In this document: piece after piece, positions 1 through 9,748 of the stretch
How positions within the stretch are numbered: the stretch's first letter is position 1
Layout: the number at the start of each line of letters is the position of its first letter
Origin: Herbiconiux sp.
GTDB lineage: Bacteria > Actinomycetota > Actinomycetes > Actinomycetales > Microbacteriaceae
Length of the DNA stretch: 64,000 nucleotides
Assembly (NCBI RefSeq): GCF_023264855.1
Contig: NZ_JAHFUW010000010.1
Span: 1 to 64,000 of the forward strand
Direction: 5' to 3'
Translations under genes and position numbers: made by a program
The notes under the pieces: generated by a model
What the model was told of the DNA's origin: nothing
Seen by the model: the letters and a program-made list of their open reading frames with translations, nothing else
Databases searched by the model: none

Positions 1-114
1 GGCGGCCATAGCGAGAGGGAAACGCCCGGTCACATTCCGAACCCGGAAGCTAAGACTCTCAGCGCCGATGGTACTGCAAGGGGGACCTTGTGGGAGAGTA
101 GGACACCGCCGGAC
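1..114 (+). rRNA. rrf: 5S ribosomal RNA, 5' end cut off by the window
   Basis: The sequence matches the bacterial 5S rRNA core, with the conserved stretches CCGAACCCGGAAGCTAAG and GATGGTACTGC and the closing strand ACACCGCCGG that pairs with the GGCGG at the window start. Only a few 5' bases are missing. The exact 3' end is estimated. A strong hairpin terminator follows, so this is the distal end of an rRNA operon. Confidence 0.93.
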
Positions 115-123
115 TTACTTCAC

Positions 124-155
124 AAAATGGCCACCCAGCAATGGGTGGCCATTTT
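124..155 (+). terminator. Terminator of the rRNA operon
   Basis: A perfect 14-bp stem (AAAATGGCCACCCA at 124-137 with its complement at 142-155) closes on a GCAA tetraloop, and TTT follows shortly after. It sits directly behind the 5S gene and ends before the ribosome binding site of the next gene. Confidence 0.9.
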
Positions 156-184
156 GCTTTAACATCACCAACAGAGGAGCTGCC

Positions 185-1249
185 ATGACGGAGCCGGACG
201 ACGAGAAGCGCCAGGGCGGCAAGACGCCGCACACGCCTCGACAGGGTGGCGACAAGCGACCCTTCGAGCCACGACGCGACAAGAGCTCGCGGCCGGACCG
301 CGGTTCCCGTCCGGAGCGATCCGGTGGGCAGCGCCCCGATCGCGGCGGACGGCCGTCGTCCGGGGGACCGGGGGAGCGTCGGCTCTGGACCAAGGACGGC
401 AAGCCGGCCCGCAACGACAAGGGCGCTCAGCGCCCGGAGCGGCCGCCGATGACCGAAGAGGAGCTGCGCGCCCGCGAGCTGCGTTCGGTGCGGACTCGGC
501 ACGACGATCCGCTGATTCCAGATGACGTGACGCCGCGCGACCTGGACAAGGTCGCGCGCAACGAACTGAAGACGCTCAACAAGGAGAACGCCGACGAGGT
601 CGCGCGGCACCTGGTGATGACCGCTCGATTGATCGACGAGGATCCCGAGCTCGCTCACCAGCATGCGGTGTCGGCCTCGCGCAGGGCGGGACGAATCGGG
701 GTGGTGCGCGAGACGCTCGCCATCACGGCGTACCGCACGGGAGACTTCGCTCTCGCGCTGCGGGAGCTTCGCACCTACCGCCGGATCACCGGCTCCAACG
801 AGCAGCTGGCACTGATGATCGACAGCGAGCGGGGGATGGAGCGGCCCGAACGCGCGCTCGAGGCCGGCCGTTCGGTGGAGCGCTCGACTCTCTCCGTGCC
901 CACGCAGGTATCGGTGGCGATCGCCATGTCGGGCGCCCGGCTCGACCTCGGCCAGACGGAGGCGGCCCTCACGGAGCTGGAGATCCCGCAGCTGAACCCG
1001 GACGTGGCCTATTCGTACAGCCCAGATCTGTTCGACGCCTACGCCGAGGTGCTCGAGGAGCTCGGTCACGACGCCGAGGCCGCGACCTGGCGCGAGCGCG
1101 CCCAGCGTGCGGACGCGGCCCTGAACGGCGAGGCCGACGACGAGATCGAAGTGTTCGAGGTGGAGGACCTGGAAGACGAGGGTCTCGAGATCGACGATGA
1201 TGACGAGGAGAACGCAGCCGGTGGGCCTGTTCCGAGCGAAGAAGACTGA
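185..1249 (+). CDS. TPR-like repeat protein with disordered basic N-terminus
   Basis: A 354-residue protein. The first ~100 residues are rich in Arg, Gly, Pro and Asp and look disordered. Residues ~120-310 are helical with TPR-like periodicity, and the last ~35 residues are a strongly acidic tail. ATG at 185 was chosen because AGAGGAG lies 6-12 nt upstream; longer in-frame extensions run into the 5S gene. It is a conserved actinobacterial hypothetical usually found next to the HAD phosphatase that follows, whose start it overlaps by 29 nt. Function is unknown; protein or RNA binding is only a guess from the repeats and charged ends. Confidence 0.82.
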   Translation: MTEPDDEKRQGGKTPHTPRQGGDKRPFEPRRDKSSRPDRGSRPERSGGQRPDRGGRPSSGGPGERRLWTKDGKPARNDKGAQRPERPPMTEEELRARELRSVRTRHDDPLIPDDVTPRDLDKVARNELKTLNKENADEVARHLVMTARLIDEDPELAHQHAVSASRRAGRIGVVRETLAITAYRTGDFALALRELRTYRRITGSNEQLALMIDSERGMERPERALEAGRSVERSTLSVPTQVSVAIAMSGARLDLGQTEAALTELEIPQLNPDVAYSYSPDLFDAYAEVLEELGHDAEAATWRERAQRADAALNGEADDEIEVFEVEDLEDEGLEIDDDDEENAAGGPVPSEED

Positions 1250-2240
1250 CACCGTGGATCCGCTCGAGGGGATCGACGCCGTTCTCGCGGATCTCGACGG
1301 GGTGGTCTACGCCGGCCCGAACCCGATTCCGCACGCCGTGGAGGCTTTGTCGCAGGTTCGCGCCCAGGGGTTGCGCACCGGGTACATCACGAACAACGCC
1401 TCGCGTACCGACGCTCAGGTGGCGGAACACCTCAGCAGCTTCGGCCTGACCGTGGCGCCGGAAGACGTGGTGACCTCGCCGCAGGCGGCCATGCGCGTGC
1501 TCGGCACGCTCGTCGAGCCCGGCTCCACCGTTCTCGTGGTCGGCGGCATCGGGCTCGTGAGCGAACTGGAGAAGGCCGGGTACGTGGTGACCCGATCCGC
1601 CGACGACAAGCCGGCCGCCGTGTCGCAGGGCTTCGCACCCGACGTGGGCTGGACCCAGCTCGCCGAGGCCGCGTTCGCCCTGAGTGACCCCGCCGTGCAC
1701 TGGGTGGCCACGAACACCGACTGGACCATCCCGGTTGCCCGCGGCATCGCCCCGGGCAACGGCACGCTGGTCTCGGCTGTGCATACCGCGGTGGGGCGGC
1801 TCCCGGTGGTCGCCGGCAAGCCCGAGAAGACGATCTTCGAGGTCGCGACCGCGCGCTTCGGTGCGTCGAATCCGGCGTTCATCGGCGACCGGCTCGATAC
1901 CGACACCATGGGGGCCAAGCGCGCGGGACTGCGCGCCATCCACGTGCTGACCGGCATCGACCGGGCGAAGCAGGTGCTGGCCGCCCCGAAGGACTCTCGG
2001 CCCGACTTCATCCTCGAAGACCTGCGGCAGCTGTTCGAACCGTACCCGGCGACCCAGCGGTCGAAGGACGGCTCGGAGACCTCGGTGGGCGCCTCGGTGG
2101 TGCGGATGAGCGGCTACGTCGTGCGGGTGGTGAAGGCCGGCGACTCGTCGACCGATCTGCTGCGCGCCGGCTCGGCGGCCATCTGGGACTCGGGTCTGTC
2201 GATCCACGCGCTCGACGTCGATCCGGCGCTCTACAGCTGA
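1221..2240 (+). CDS. HAD-IIA family sugar/nitrophenyl phosphatase-like hydrolase
   Basis: A 339-residue HAD-superfamily phosphatase of the NagD/p-nitrophenylphosphatase type. Motif I is DLDGVVY near residue 24, with the two catalytic Asp residues. Motif II is the ITNNAS stretch near residue 55, the conserved Lys is in VVAGKPEKTIFE, and motif III is FIGDRLDTD. The C-terminus carries a short extra domain. GTG 1221 was chosen for the GAGGAG 10 nt upstream; it lies inside the end of the preceding gene, which implies translational coupling. The substrate cannot be told from sequence; small phosphate esters are typical. Confidence 0.88.
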   Translation: MGLFRAKKTDTVDPLEGIDAVLADLDGVVYAGPNPIPHAVEALSQVRAQGLRTGYITNNASRTDAQVAEHLSSFGLTVAPEDVVTSPQAAMRVLGTLVEPGSTVLVVGGIGLVSELEKAGYVVTRSADDKPAAVSQGFAPDVGWTQLAEAAFALSDPAVHWVATNTDWTIPVARGIAPGNGTLVSAVHTAVGRLPVVAGKPEKTIFEVATARFGASNPAFIGDRLDTDTMGAKRAGLRAIHVLTGIDRAKQVLAAPKDSRPDFILEDLRQLFEPYPATQRSKDGSETSVGASVVRMSGYVVRVVKAGDSSTDLLRAGSAAIWDSGLSIHALDVDPALYS

Positions 2241-2295
2241 GCGGGATGCGGTGCCGGCCGACGGTCGCGCCGGGTGTCCGGGGTACGCTGGAACA

Positions 2296-2469
2296 GTGGA
2301 CACGGATGCGATCGAGACGGAGGGGGCCGGTGCCGACGACGCCCTGCTCCCGCGGCTCCGCGTGATCGAACAGCAGCCCCTGGACCAGCGCGCGACGGCC
2401 TACGCCCAGGTGCACGACGAGCTGAAGGCCCGCCTCGAGGGCGGAGACACCTCGCCGTCGGATGGGTAG
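2296..2469 (+). CDS. Small conserved hypothetical protein between HAD phosphatase and tlyA
   Basis: A 57-residue acidic protein starting at GTG 2296. The core RLRVIEQQPLDQRATAYAQV is predicted helical and is followed by HDELKARLEG. Small genes of this type are common directly upstream of tlyA in Microbacteriaceae. The stop lies 5 nt before the tlyA start, so the two are probably cotranscribed. Function is unknown. An upstream ATG at 2251 would add 15 residues, but these look non-coding. Confidence 0.72.
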   Translation: MDTDAIETEGAGADDALLPRLRVIEQQPLDQRATAYAQVHDELKARLEGGDTSPSDG

Positions 2470-2474
2470 CGCCG

Positions 2475-3278
2475 ATGGGTAGCACCCGGCTCGACGCCGT
2501 CGTGGCGGCGCGCGGTTTGGCGCGGTCGCGCACGCACGCGGCCCGGCTGATCGCCAACGGCTACGTGCGTGTGGACGGCGTGAACGTCGTGAAGGCCTCG
2601 TTCCCCGTCGAGGAGGCGCAAGAGGTGACGGTCGACTCGGTCGACCGGTACGTGAGCCGTGGCGCGCACAAGCTGATCGCCGCGCTCGACGCCTTTCCGC
2701 AGGTGCGGGTGACCGATGCGCTCGCGCTCGACGCGGGGGCCTCCACCGGCGGCTTCACCCAGGTGCTGCTGGAGCGCGGCGCGCGCCGGGTGATCGCCGC
2801 CGACGTGGGGCACGGTCAGCTCGATCCGATCATCGAGCGCGACCCGCGGGTTGTGGCGGTGGAGGGGTTCAACCTGCGCTACGCGACCGCCCAGACGTTG
2901 GCCGGGGCATCCGGAGTCGCGGATCCGGTCGATCTGGTGGTGGCCGACCTGTCGTTCATCTCGCTCGGGCTGGTGCTCGCACCGCTGCAGACCGTGGCGA
3001 AACCCGAAGCCGACTTCGTGCTGCTGATCAAGCCGCAGTTCGAGGTGGGGCGCACGGGCATCAAAGAGGGCATCGTGCGCAACGCCGACCTCCGCTCCGA
3101 TGCGGTGACGAACGTCTTGTGGGCGGCGTACGATCTGGGGTTGTCCACAGGCGGGATCATCCCGTCCCCCATTGCGGGGAACGCGGGCAATCTCGAGTAC
3201 CTGGTCTGGTTCAATCGGGAAGCCGGATCGCATCCGACAGAATGGTTGGACCGAGTGGCCGAGATGACAGGAGCGTGA
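2475..3278 (+). CDS. tlyA: TlyA family rRNA (cytidine-2'-O)-methyltransferase
   Basis: A 267-residue protein with an N-terminal S4 RNA-binding domain (residues ~3-65) and a C-terminal FtsJ-like Rossmann methyltransferase domain. The SAM-binding motif is LDAGASTGGFTQVLL near residue 88. The DLVVADLSF stretch and the catalytic-lysine segment LIKPQFEVG follow. The family 2'-O-methylates cytidines in 16S and 23S rRNA, and loss gives capreomycin resistance in mycobacteria. ATG 2475 gives the normal family length. Confidence 0.93.
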   Translation: MGSTRLDAVVAARGLARSRTHAARLIANGYVRVDGVNVVKASFPVEEAQEVTVDSVDRYVSRGAHKLIAALDAFPQVRVTDALALDAGASTGGFTQVLLERGARRVIAADVGHGQLDPIIERDPRVVAVEGFNLRYATAQTLAGASGVADPVDLVVADLSFISLGLVLAPLQTVAKPEADFVLLIKPQFEVGRTGIKEGIVRNADLRSDAVTNVLWAAYDLGLSTGGIIPSPIAGNAGNLEYLVWFNREAGSHPTEWLDRVAEMTGA

Positions 3279-3281
3279 CGC

Positions 3282-4196
3282 GTGCCGTCTGAGCGATACA
3301 TGCTGGTGGTGCTGCACACCGGCCGCCGCGACTCCGTGCTCGCCGCCCAGAGCGTCTGCCGGCAGCTGCGCGACGCCGGGGTGACGCCCGTCGTGGCGCC
3401 CTTCGACGACGACGACAATGCCGAGGTGCTGGCCGAGCTGGGCGAGATCGTGTTGCTCGGCGAGGGTGTGTCGATGTTCGACCTCGAGCTCGTGATCGTG
3501 CTGGGAGGCGACGGAACCATCTTGCGCGCCGCCGAGATCGTGCGCGGATCCGCCGTTCCGCTGCTCGGGGTGAATCTCGGGCATGTCGGCTTCCTCGCCG
3601 AGAGCGACCGGGAAGACCTGGCCGAGACCGTGAACCGCGCGCTGGCACGGGACTACGAGGTGGAAGAGCGGATGACGCTTTCGGTGCGGGTGAAGGTGGG
3701 CGACGAGGTCGTCTACGAGAGCTGGGCGCTGAACGAGGCCACGGTCGAGAAGGCCAGCCGCGAGCGGATGCTCGAAGTGGTGGTGGAGGTCGACGGCCGG
3801 CCGCTCTCCAGCTTCGGCTGCGACGGAGTGGTGATGTCGACGCCCACCGGGTCGACCGCCTACTCGTTCTCAGCCGGGGGACCGGTGGTGTGGCCGAGTC
3901 TGGACGCACTGCTGATGGTGCCGCTCAGCCCGCACGCGCTGTTCGCCCGCCCGCTGGTGGTGGGGCCGGAATCCGCCCTCGCGGTGGAGGTGCTCGACCG
4001 TACCCAGGGCGGCGCCGTGCTCTGGAGCGACGGCCGGCGGATGTGGGACCTGCCTAAGGGTGCCCGAGTAGTGGTGCGGCGTTCGCCGACCCCCGTGCGG
4101 CTGGCGCGACTGCATCGGGCGCCGTTCACCGATCGCCTGGTGCGCAAATTCAACCTGCCCGTGAACGGGTGGAGAGGGCCGAGCGACCGTGATTGA
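3282..4196 (+). CDS. nadK: NAD kinase
   Basis: A 304-residue ATP-NAD kinase that makes NADP. It has the GGDGT motif (VLGGDGTILRAAE, around residue 73), the NE/D segment in the middle (LNEATVEKASRERM) and the conserved TPTGSTAYSFSAGGP stretch. Length is normal. The gene starts with GTG 3282, three nt after the tlyA stop and behind a GGAG sequence. It overlaps recN by 8 nt. The tlyA-nadK-recN order is a standard actinobacterial cluster. Confidence 0.95.
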   Translation: MPSERYMLVVLHTGRRDSVLAAQSVCRQLRDAGVTPVVAPFDDDDNAEVLAELGEIVLLGEGVSMFDLELVIVLGGDGTILRAAEIVRGSAVPLLGVNLGHVGFLAESDREDLAETVNRALARDYEVEERMTLSVRVKVGDEVVYESWALNEATVEKASRERMLEVVVEVDGRPLSSFGCDGVVMSTPTGSTAYSFSAGGPVVWPSLDALLMVPLSPHALFARPLVVGPESALAVEVLDRTQGGAVLWSDGRRMWDLPKGARVVVRRSPTPVRLARLHRAPFTDRLVRKFNLPVNGWRGPSDRD

Positions 4197-5910
4197 GGAA
4201 CTCTCCATCCGCGACCTCGGGGTGATCGGCGAGGCCGTGCTGCCGCTCGGCCCCGGCTTCACCGCCGTGACCGGCGAGACCGGCGCGGGCAAGACCATGG
4301 TCGTCTCCGCGCTCGGCCTGCTGTTCGGTGAGCGAGGCGACTCGGGGTCGATCCGTTCGGGTGCGGCTCAGGCCTGGGTCGAAGGACGCCTGCTGGTCGA
4401 CGCCGGGGGCGACGTGGCCGAGCGCGTGCGCGAGGCCGGGGGAGACCTCGACGCCGACGGATCGGCCGGCGGAACGGGGGAGCTCATCCTCTCGCGCTCG
4501 GTGGCGGTGGAGGGACGCAGCCGCGCCGTCGTGGGTGGCCGCTCGGCACCGATCAGCGTGTTGTCGGAACTCGGCGCGTCACTGATCGTGGTGCACGGGC
4601 AGTCGGATCAGCTGCGCCTGAAGGGGCAGTCGGCCCAGCGCGGAGCCCTCGACAGCTTCGCCGGCGCCGAACTCGCGGCCCGGCTGAGCGAGTACCGCAG
4701 CCTGTACGAGTCGTGGCAGGCGCACGCCTCCGAGATCGAGGTGCTCGTCACCGAGCGAGCCGCGCGCATCCGCGAGGCCGAGCAGCTGCGGGCCGCGATC
4801 GACGAGATCAGCGCGGTGGCGCCCGTCGACGGGGAAGACGAGGAGCTGGCGGAGCTCGCCGGCCGCCTCACGAACCTCGAAGACCTGCGACTGGCCTCGG
4901 CCGAGGCGCGCGAGAACATCTCGAGCGAGACCGGCGAGCTGCCCGACACCATCGGGCTGATCGACGCCGCCCGGCGCAGCCTCGAGCGCGTGGCCCACCA
5001 TGACACCGCTCTCGCACCGATCGTGGAGGCGCTCGCGAACGCGAGCTTCATCGTCTCGGACATCTCGACGCAGCTTTCGAGCTACTCGGCGGCACTCGAG
5101 ACCGACGAGGTGGGCCGGCTCGACCAGGTGCAGGATCGCCGCGCCGACCTCACCGCGCTGATGCGCAAGTACGGCACGACTCTCGCCGAGGTGATCGCCT
5201 ACGCGGCCGATGCCGAGCCGCGGCTGCTGGAGCTCGACTCGGACTCCGACCGGATCGAGCAGCTCACCTCGTTGGTCGACGACGAGCTCGCCGAACTGAA
5301 CCGCCTGGCCGACGACGTCAGCGCTCTGCGGCGTGCGGCCGCCGGCACCCTCGCCGACGCGGTGACCGAGGAACTCGGCGCGCTTGCGATGCCGAACGCG
5401 AAGCTCGTGGTCGACGTGCAGCCGCGAGACGAGCTGGGCACGACCGGGCGCGACCTGGTGCAGTTCTTGCTGCGCCCGCACGAGGGCAGCGAACCGCGGC
5501 CCCTCAACAAGGGCGCCTCCGGTGGTGAGCTCTCGCGGGTGATGCTCGCGATCGAAGTCGTGCTGGCCAGCGCCGACCCGGTGCCCACGTTCGTGTTCGA
5601 CGAGGTGGATGCGGGTGTGGGCGGCGCCTCGGCCATCGAGATCGGGCGCCGGCTTGCAGTGCTCGCCCGCACCTCCCAGGTGGTCGTGGTGACCCACCTG
5701 GCCCAGGTGGCGGCCTTCGCGACCAACCATCTGCGGGTCGAGAAAGACCAGGACGGTCCGGTGACGGCATCCAATGTCGTCAAGCTCGACGGGGAGCACC
5801 GGCTGGCCGAGATGGCACGCCTGCTCTCGGGTCTGCCCGACTCCGAATCCGGTCTCGCCCACGCGGCCGAACTGCTCGCTACAGCCCAGAGTCTCGCTGT
5901 GTCACACTGA
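4189..5910 (+). CDS. recN: DNA repair protein RecN
   Basis: A 573-residue SMC-like ATPase for double-strand break repair. The Walker A motif GETGAGKT is near residue 28, the middle is a long coiled coil, and the C-terminus has the ABC signature (SGGELSRVMLAIE) and Walker B (FDEVDAGVGG). GTG 4189 overlaps the end of nadK by 8 nt. Length and motif order are those of an intact RecN. Confidence 0.95.
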   Translation: MIEELSIRDLGVIGEAVLPLGPGFTAVTGETGAGKTMVVSALGLLFGERGDSGSIRSGAAQAWVEGRLLVDAGGDVAERVREAGGDLDADGSAGGTGELILSRSVAVEGRSRAVVGGRSAPISVLSELGASLIVVHGQSDQLRLKGQSAQRGALDSFAGAELAARLSEYRSLYESWQAHASEIEVLVTERAARIREAEQLRAAIDEISAVAPVDGEDEELAELAGRLTNLEDLRLASAEARENISSETGELPDTIGLIDAARRSLERVAHHDTALAPIVEALANASFIVSDISTQLSSYSAALETDEVGRLDQVQDRRADLTALMRKYGTTLAEVIAYAADAEPRLLELDSDSDRIEQLTSLVDDELAELNRLADDVSALRRAAAGTLADAVTEELGALAMPNAKLVVDVQPRDELGTTGRDLVQFLLRPHEGSEPRPLNKGASGGELSRVMLAIEVVLASADPVPTFVFDEVDAGVGGASAIEIGRRLAVLARTSQVVVVTHLAQVAAFATNHLRVEKDQDGPVTASNVVKLDGEHRLAEMARLLSGLPDSESGLAHAAELLATAQSLAVSH

Positions 5911-5943
5911 TACGAATTCGGGGGCTGAGGGGCGGGTTCGAGC

Positions 5944-7377
5944 GTGGCACGGTTGACGAACAAGGAGCTGGCCGAGCTGGTCGAGCAGCTCCAGGCCGAG
6001 AACGAGCAGCTGCGCGCGGCGGCCCGCGCGGAGGCCGACACCGTCGAGATCGAGTCGGCTGACGACTCCGCACCGCGAGTGAAGCGGCGGCGCGGCCGGC
6101 AGCGGGGCCGCACCGTGGCATCCGTCGCCCTCGTCGTGATCGGGCTCGTGCTCGCACCGGTGGCGCTTGCCGGGAACTGGGCGCAGGGTCAGCTCGCCGA
6201 CACGGACACGTTCGTGGCGACCTACGGGCCGCTGGCACAGGATCCCGCGGTGAAGGCTTTTCTCGTCGACGAAGTGATGACCGTGGTGAACGAGCAGGTC
6301 GACTTCCAGCAGTCGACCAGCGACGTGTTCGACGCCGTGAACGAGCTGGGTCTGCCGCCGACGGCCGCCGCGGCACTGAACGCCCTCAAGCAGCCTGCCG
6401 CCCTCGGCCTCCAATCGCTCGCGACCTCGGTGGTGACGCAATTCATCGATTCGCAGGCCTTCGAAGACATCTGGGCGCAGACCCTGCGGCTGACCCATCA
6501 GCAGCTGATCGCCGCGATGACGAACGACCCGGGCAGCGCGCTGCGGATCTCCTCGACAGGGGAGCTGACCATCCAGCTCGGGCCGGTGATCGACGCCGTG
6601 AAGGGCGCGATGGTGGCGCAGGGGCTCGGGTTCGCCGAAGCGATCCCGTCGGTCGACATCGGAGTGACCGTGGCGAAGTCGTCGAGCCTCAGTCAGCTGA
6701 CGCTGATCTACGGGCTCTCGGTGAGCATCGGGCAGTGGCTGCCGCTGGTGGCGCTGCTGTTCCTGGTGGCGGGCGTGGTGGTGGCCAAGCGCCGCACCGT
6801 GACGCTGTTCTGGACGGGACTCGCGCTCGGCGTGGTGATGGTGCTGATGGGGATCGCTCTGCGGGTCGGGCAGGTGATCGTGGTGGCCTCGACGGCGCAG
6901 TACGTGCCGGGGCCCGCCATGGCGGCGATCTACGACGGGGTCACCTCACTGATCGCCTCGTCGATCGTGGCGCTGGCCGTGCTCGGGTTCACCGTGATGC
7001 TGATCAGCTGGGCGCTCGGGCCGTGGCGGCCGGCGCCGGCCGTGCGCTCGGCCTTCGTCGAGGGAGCCAACCGGCTGCGGCGGGCGGGGGACCAGCGGGG
7101 GATCTCCACCGGGTCGTTCGGGCGGTTCCTCGGGCGGCAGCGGGTGCTGATCCAGGTGCTGATCGGGCTCGGTGCGGCGGCGCTGATCGTGTTCATCCGG
7201 CCGCTGAGCACCGCGCAGATCATCTGGACCGCGGTGGTAGCGCTGCTGCTCCTGCTGGTGGTCGAGGTGCTGCAACGGCCTCCGCTGCCGGCGATCGTCG
7301 CGCTCGACGACGAACTCTCCGGCTCGTCCGATGACGAGCATCCCGATACGGCTGATAGGGTGGAACTCCGTGGATGA
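5944..7377 (+). CDS. Integral membrane protein with N-terminal coiled coil, unknown function
   Basis: A 477-residue protein. Residues 1-35 form a Leu/Glu-rich coiled coil ([20 protein letters not shown]), then a basic stretch and a first membrane segment around 60-80. A non-membrane domain of ~175 residues follows, then about five membrane segments between 260 and 450 and a short acidic tail. GTG 5944 follows recN by 33 nt; the stop overlaps the preferred pyrG start. It resembles conserved actinobacterial membrane proteins of unknown role found upstream of pyrG. Confidence 0.8.
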   Translation: MARLTNKELAELVEQLQAENEQLRAAARAEADTVEIESADDSAPRVKRRRGRQRGRTVASVALVVIGLVLAPVALAGNWAQGQLADTDTFVATYGPLAQDPAVKAFLVDEVMTVVNEQVDFQQSTSDVFDAVNELGLPPTAAAALNALKQPAALGLQSLATSVVTQFIDSQAFEDIWAQTLRLTHQQLIAAMTNDPGSALRISSTGELTIQLGPVIDAVKGAMVAQGLGFAEAIPSVDIGVTVAKSSSLSQLTLIYGLSVSIGQWLPLVALLFLVAGVVVAKRRTVTLFWTGLALGVVMVLMGIALRVGQVIVVASTAQYVPGPAMAAIYDGVTSLIASSIVALAVLGFTVMLISWALGPWRPAPAVRSAFVEGANRLRRAGDQRGISTGSFGRFLGRQRVLIQVLIGLGAAALIVFIRPLSTAQIIWTAVVALLLLLVVEVLQRPPLPAIVALDDELSGSSDDEHPDTADRVELRG

Positions 7378-9076
7378 CGCTGATTACACGGACAAGACGA
7401 ACGACACGACAATGACGAAGCACATCTTCGTCACGGGGGGTGTCGTCTCCTCTCTCGGCAAGGGCCTCACCGCCGCCAGCCTGGGAAATCTGCTGACGGC
7501 GCGCGGCCTCAAGGTGGTCATGCAGAAGCTCGATCCCTACCTGAACGTCGACCCGGGAACGATGAACCCGTTCCAGCACGGCGAGGTGTTCGTGACCGAC
7601 GACGGCGCCGAGACAGACCTCGACATCGGGCACTACGAGCGCTTCCTCGACATCAACCTGAACCAGGCCGCGAACGTGACCACGGGGCAGATCTACTCCA
7701 GCGTGATCGCCAAGGAGCGCCGCGGCGAGTACCTCGGCGACACCGTGCAGGTCATCCCGCACATCACCGACGAGATCAAGCGCCGGATGCGGCTGCAGGC
7801 GCACGACGCCTCGCGCCCCGACGTCATCATCACCGAGATCGGCGGCACCGTCGGCGACATCGAGTCGCAGCCGTTCATCGAGTCGGCTCGCCAGGTGCGC
7901 CACGAGCTGGGGCGCAAGAACGTGTTCTTCGTGCACGTCTCGCTGGTGCCCTTCATGAACGCCTCGGGCGAGCAGAAGACCAAGCCCACGCAGCACTCCG
8001 TGGCCGCGCTCCGCTCCATTGGCATCCAGCCGGATGCTCTGGTGCTGCGCAGCGACCGGCCCGTCTCCGAGGGCAACAAGCGCAAGATCGCGCTGATGTG
8101 CGACGTCGACGAGCAGGCCGTCGTGAACGCCATCGACGTGCCCTCGATCTACGACATCCCGACCATGCTGCACGAGCAGGGGCTCGACGACTACATCGTC
8201 GACCACCTCGAGCTGCGCGAGAAGGCCGGCGACGTGGACTGGTCGGGCTGGCAGCCGCTTCTGGACGCCGTGCACGAGCCCAAGCATGAGGTGACCATCG
8301 GGCTGGTGGGCAAGTACATCGATCTGCCCGACGCCTACCTCTCGGTGACCGAGGCGCTGCGCGCCGGCGGGTTCGCGCACCGGTCGAAGGTGACGATCAA
8401 GTGGATCCCGTCCGACGAGTGCGAGACGCCCGAGGGCGCCGCGCGCGAACTCGGCGACGTGGACGGCATCTGCGTTCCCGGCGGATTCGGCGTGCGCGGC
8501 ATCGAGGGCAAGCTCGGCGCGCTGCGCTTCGCCCGCGAGAACAAGATCCCCGCGCTCGGCCTCTGCCTCGGCCTGCAGTGCATGGTGGTGGAATACGCCC
8601 GCAACGTGACCGGGCTGCCCGGCGCCTCCTCGAGCGAGTTCGACCCCGACACCGAGTTCCCCGTGATCGCCACCATGGCCGAGCAGGTCGACATCATCGC
8701 CGGGGGAGACCTCGGCGGCACCATGCGACTGGGGCTCTACGAGGCCGTGCTCGCCGACGGGTCGATCGCGGCCGAGGTGTACGGCGCATCCGTCGCCTCC
8801 GAGCGTCACCGCCACCGCTACGAGGTGAACAACCGCTACCGCGAGCAGATCGCCGAGTCGGGCCTGTGGTTCTCGGGGCTGTCGCCGAACGGGCACCTCG
8901 TCGAGTACGTCGAGCTGCCGCGCGAGGTGCACCCGTACTACATCGCCACCCAGGCGCACCCGGAGCTGCGCTCGCGGCCCAGCCGGCCGCATCCGCTGTT
9001 CGCCGGCCTCGTCGGAGCCTCGCTGGAACGCCAGGAGGCGACCCGGCTGTTCCCGGTGCAGGACGCGGACGCCTGA
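7370..9076 (+). CDS. pyrG: CTP synthase
   Basis: A 568-residue glutamine-hydrolysing CTP synthase, which aminates UTP to CTP. The synthetase domain begins with [17 protein letters not shown], and the class I glutamine amidotransferase domain has the nucleophile elbow [11 protein letters not shown] and C-terminal His/Glu residues ([10 protein letters not shown]). GTG 7370 is preferred because AGGGTGGA lies just upstream; ATG 7412, 14 codons in, has no clear SD but starts nearer the conserved region. The start overlaps the upstream membrane gene by 8 nt. Confidence 0.95.
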   Translation: MDDADYTDKTNDTTMTKHIFVTGGVVSSLGKGLTAASLGNLLTARGLKVVMQKLDPYLNVDPGTMNPFQHGEVFVTDDGAETDLDIGHYERFLDINLNQAANVTTGQIYSSVIAKERRGEYLGDTVQVIPHITDEIKRRMRLQAHDASRPDVIITEIGGTVGDIESQPFIESARQVRHELGRKNVFFVHVSLVPFMNASGEQKTKPTQHSVAALRSIGIQPDALVLRSDRPVSEGNKRKIALMCDVDEQAVVNAIDVPSIYDIPTMLHEQGLDDYIVDHLELREKAGDVDWSGWQPLLDAVHEPKHEVTIGLVGKYIDLPDAYLSVTEALRAGGFAHRSKVTIKWIPSDECETPEGAARELGDVDGICVPGGFGVRGIEGKLGALRFARENKIPALGLCLGLQCMVVEYARNVTGLPGASSSEFDPDTEFPVIATMAEQVDIIAGGDLGGTMRLGLYEAVLADGSIAAEVYGASVASERHRHRYEVNNRYREQIAESGLWFSGLSPNGHLVEYVELPREVHPYYIATQAHPELRSRPSRPHPLFAGLVGASLERQEATRLFPVQDADA

Positions 9077-9084
9077 GGATCCGG

Positions 9085-9744
9085 ATGACTTCTGCCTCTG
9101 TGCCCGGTGAGCCCGAGCTGCTCGCCGACTCGCCTGCGCCCGTGGAGGTCTCCTCGAGCGAGGTGATGTTCGACGGGTACGTGTGGGACGTGCGCCGGGA
9201 GACCTTCGCGTACGGCGAGGAGACGCTGCGGCGCGACTTCGTGGATCATCCGGGCGCCGTCGCGATCTTCGCGCTGGACGACGAGGACCGGGTGCTGCTG
9301 ATCAAGCAGTACCGGCATCCGGTGCGCCGGCGCGAATGGGAGCCGCCGGCGGGGCTGCTCGACATGGAGAACGAGTCACCGCTGGAGGCCGCCAAGCGGG
9401 AGCTGGCCGAGGAGGCCGATCTCGAGGCGTCGTCGTGGCATGTGCTGAGCGATTACCTGACGACGCCCGGGGGCAACAACGAGGCGATCCGGATCTTCTT
9501 GGCCCGGGGCGTGCGCGCCACCGGCTCGGTGTTCGAGCGCGAGGGCGAAGAGGCCGACATGGAGCTGCGCTGGGTGCCGCTCGGCGAGGTCGTGGATGCC
9601 GTGCTGGCGAGCCGGGTGCAGAACCCGTCGCTGGTGATCGGGGCGCTCGCGGCCGAGGCGTCGCGTTCGCGGGGCTGGGCGACGTTGCGGCCGGCGGATT
9701 CGCCGTGGACCGCGCATCCGCTGCACCGCGGCGACGCCGGATAG
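9085..9744 (+). CDS. NUDIX hydrolase, ADP-ribose pyrophosphatase type
   Basis: A 219-residue NUDIX protein. The NUDIX box reads GLLDMENESPLEAAKRELAE followed by EADLE, which fits GX5EX7REUXEEXGU except that the last Gly is replaced. The preceding region (FALDDEDRVLLIKQYRHP) resembles ADP-ribose pyrophosphatases. ATG 9085 lies 8 nt after the pyrG stop. This gene commonly sits between pyrG and xerD in actinobacteria. Confidence 0.9.
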   Translation: MTSASVPGEPELLADSPAPVEVSSSEVMFDGYVWDVRRETFAYGEETLRRDFVDHPGAVAIFALDDEDRVLLIKQYRHPVRRREWEPPAGLLDMENESPLEAAKRELAEEADLEASSWHVLSDYLTTPGGNNEAIRIFLARGVRATGSVFEREGEEADMELRWVPLGEVVDAVLASRVQNPSLVIGALAAEASRSRGWATLRPADSPWTAHPLHRGDAG

Positions 9745-9748
9745 CACG

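Noticed and set aside
59..1252. A 397-codon antisense frame opposite the TPR gene (and similar long antisense frames opposite recN, pyrG, der and the ScpA region)
   Set aside because: In high-GC DNA such frames arise opposite real genes. Their translations are low-complexity and lack domains, while the sense frames carry clear motifs.
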